Source: an uncultured Lachnospiraceae bacterium (GTDB lineage Bacteria; Bacillota; Clostridia; Lachnospirales; Lachnospiraceae). From it: DNA of 24,349 nt. The position numbers and the translations under genes were made by a program. Of this stretch, positions 22,607-24,349 are shown piece by piece. The notes below the pieces were generated by a model. The model did no database searches. It saw only the letters and a list, made by a program, of their open reading frames with translations, and was not told the origin of the DNA. The first letter of the stretch is position 1, and the number at the start of each line of letters is the position of its first letter. The stretch is taken from the NCBI GenBank assembly GCA_945834545.1, contig CAMAHO010000008.1, positions 1-24,349 on the forward strand. Reading direction: 5' to 3'.

Positions 22607-24349
22607 TTAAAATAAGTTTTCAATTTTGAGGAACAGTTCCTCCCGTTCTTTTATTTTAGATGCGTTTCCCACAACGCATAAAAAATCATCCTCCATAAAG
22701 GCCTTGATATAGGCAGACAGTGCCCGAATATCCTCCACCGAGCAGTTCAGGATTTCCTCTCTCTCCTTCTGCAGCATCTCGTAGCTGGTATGGGACAGAT
22801 AGCAGGCCAGAGCTCTTGCCCCTTTGGTCTGAGGGGTCAGGGGCATATCCAGTCCGGAAAAAGTACCGATGATGTATTTGGTCATGGTTCTCTCATCAGC
22901 CTTAAAGTCCGCTACCGCCAAAGCCGCCTTCTCATAAACCTCTATGGTCTTTTCCAAATTGGGGTCCCTGTAGGAAACGAAATAGCTGTCCCCACCCTCG
23001 GAGAACCCGCACATACAGCCGTAAGCGCCGCCCTTCACGCGAACATTGGTCCACAGATATTCATAGCCCATGATAACCTTTAAGACACGGAGGGCTCCGG
23101 TGTAGTGCAACCCGTTCTTTTTGTAGTTTCCGGCTCTGCAGACATACTGAATCTGACCGGAGGTCATAAAGCCTTCATTCTTTTTTCGCAGTTCAGGTAC
23201 ATAGACTTGCTTTGTAACCGGCTCGGTATATAAATTTTCCAAAAACTCCTCACAGGCTTCCACAAAGTTCGGAGTCTCCTCCTCACTGCCGGTGAAATCC
23301 AAAAGCAGGTTTTCCCTTCTGAAAACCATCTTGCATAAGGTCTGCAAAGTTTCTACCAGTTTTGGTGCCTGCTCATCATAGTGGTCCAGGATATCACAAA
23401 TCTGACGATAAAAACGAATCCCGGACATTTCATCATTATAAGCAGCCATCTTGTTGCCATAGGAGCTTGCTCTCATGACCGCCAGGCTGTGTCCTGCGGA
23501 AACCATGGACGCCTGTAAGCCGGAGCGAGCCTCCTGTAAGATGTCATAGATTCTCTTTGTATCTGTAAAATCACTGGTAAACAGGATTTCCTGCAGCAGC
23601 TCCATAGCCTTTTTCATATTGGGATAAAGAGCCTTTATCTTGGCTTCCAAGGTGACGGTGCATTTTTCATCATCCAGACGGTCTCCGTAACACCCCAACG
23701 CATAGGAGAAACCACCGGTAGTCAGTCGAATCTCATTGTTTAATTCCAGGTAGCTGTGCTGTTTGGTGTTTATCATTCCCAGCAAGGCGCGCAAAATGCC
23801 AACATAGGGGTAATATTCTCCCGGCAGGTTATCCAGCTTAAACAGAAATCTCATATACCCGATACCGTTTGTGAAGATATCGTGGCTAATGAGGGTAGTC
23901 TCTCCTACCCTGCTCTCCTTTAAAATCAGCTTGTCGGAGGTTTGCTTCATATCCGCCCTGGTGAGTAAGGGCAGCTTCTCCAGATTTTCTTTGCTGTCCT
24001 CCCTCTCCTGAAAGGCCTTCAATTCCTCACATTCCGTCTCAATCCCCTGCAGCTGCTCTGCAGTCATAGAATCCTTAAGTTTAGACAGCTTGTCAGCTAA
24101 TTCCTTTTCCTTTCTCTCCATCAAGCCCTCAACCGGTTTTAACACAACCACGCAGTTATGAGGATTCTTCAACAGATAGGTATCGATTAAGTCCTCAAAA
24201 TACCCCTCCTCAGCCAATCTGCGCAGCGTTGCAAAGGTCTCATTTGCTTCAATATGGATGAATGGCTTCTTATCGTCATAAAGCCAGCTGTCCAGCATCT
24301 GCAGACCATACATCAGTCCTTTTGGATAGGAACCAAAATCCGCTTCCCT
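22607..24349 (-). CDS. M16C family metallopeptidase (PreP/Cym1-like), 5' end outside window
   Basis: At least 580 residues. The frame stays open past the Met at 24313 to the window edge (READFGSYPKGL precedes it), so the start is outside. The piece covers the helical M16C-associated linker, with a Glu/Lys-rich coiled-coil (ERKEKELADKLSKLKDSMTA), and the C-terminal non-catalytic M16 domains. Family blocks are GSYPKGLMYGLQMLDSWLYD, LNNEIRLTTGGFSY, and NVRVKGGAYGCMCGFSEGG with the tyrosine-containing SYFVSYRDPN. The zinc motif HxxEH belongs to the missing N-terminal part. These enzymes clear short unstructured peptides. It ends 31 bases before the DUF4349 start and probably leads the era operon. 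Confidence 0.93.
   Translation of the reverse strand, partial: READFGSYPKGLMYGLQMLDSWLYDDKKPFIHIEANETFATLRRLAEEGYFEDLIDTYLLKNPHNCVVVLKPVEGLMERKEKELADKLSKLKDSMTAEQLQGIETECEELKAFQEREDSKENLEKLPLLTRADMKQTSDKLILKESRVGETTLISHDIFTNGIGYMRFLFKLDNLPGEYYPYVGILRALLGMINTKQHSYLELNNEIRLTTGGFSYALGCYGDRLDDEKCTVTLEAKIKALYPNMKKAMELLQEILFTSDFTDTKRIYDILQEARSGLQASMVSAGHSLAVMRASSYGNKMAAYNDEMSGIRFYRQICDILDHYDEQAPKLVETLQTLCKMVFRRENLLLDFTGSEEETPNFVEACEEFLENLYTEPVTKQVYVPELRKKNEGFMTSGQIQYVCRAGNYKKNGLHYTGALRVLKVIMGYEYLWTNVRVKGGAYGCMCGFSEGGDSYFVSYRDPNLEKTIEVYEKAALAVADFKADERTMTKYIIGTFSGLDMPLTPQTKGARALACYLSHTSYEMLQKEREEILNCSVEDIRALSAYIKAFMEDDFLCVVGNASKIKEREELFLKIENLF

Overview
The window looks like an ordinary chromosomal segment of a low-to-mid GC Firmicute, most likely a Lachnospiraceae or related Clostridia. 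Pointers are the Na+-pumping decarboxylase cluster next to an RpiR regulator, the cmk-ispH order, an AlaRS of the Cys-rich-insert type, a single-chain GlyRS, GGAGG ribosome binding sites and a YqzL-RecO-Era block. Every gene I can support is on the minus strand, so transcription runs from high to low coordinates. The plus-strand reading frames are antisense shadows. I see no tRNA, rRNA, CRISPR array, IS element or phage gene, and no gene-free stretch above about 130 bases.

Layout in order of transcription. (1) 24349-19785: the C-terminal part of an M16C metallopeptidase, a DUF4349 membrane lipoprotein, the GTPase Era, a 58-codon YqzL-family protein (easily missed) and RecO, closely packed and partly overlapping, probably one operon. 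The recO 3' end carries a 26-bp tandem duplication that spans the stop codon. (2) 19759-14900: a small lipoprotein with its own strong promoter and leader hairpin, then glyQS and alaS, with a structured intergenic element before glyQS. (3) 14891-13955: rpsU with a textbook promoter and a terminator, then a CmpB-like membrane protein with a terminator. (4) 13911-9107: two S11 D,D-carboxypeptidase paralogues flanking a metallophosphoesterase-scpA-scpB operon, which has a good promoter.

(5) 9018-3753: a five-gene biotin-dependent, probably Na+-coupled, carboxyl-transfer system. It contains a CoA carboxyltransferase (MmdA/PccB-like), an OadG-like subunit fused to an N-terminal lipoprotein domain, a biotin carrier, the OadB membrane pump and an OadA/5S-like carboxyltransferase without its own biotin domain. 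The set equals the three parts of a soluble transcarboxylase (12S, 1.3S, 5S) plus the membrane Na+ pump. It ends in a terminator. (6) 3687-1: an RpiR regulator, a BaiN-type flavoprotein, cmk and ispH, linked by 4-8 base overlaps that imply translational coupling; ispH runs off the window.

The most interesting items are the hybrid decarboxylase/transcarboxylase cluster with its lipoprotein-OadG fusion, the divergent AlaRS, the duplication across the recO stop, and the structured or repeated intergenic elements. Nothing here amounts to a clearly new defence or mobile system.
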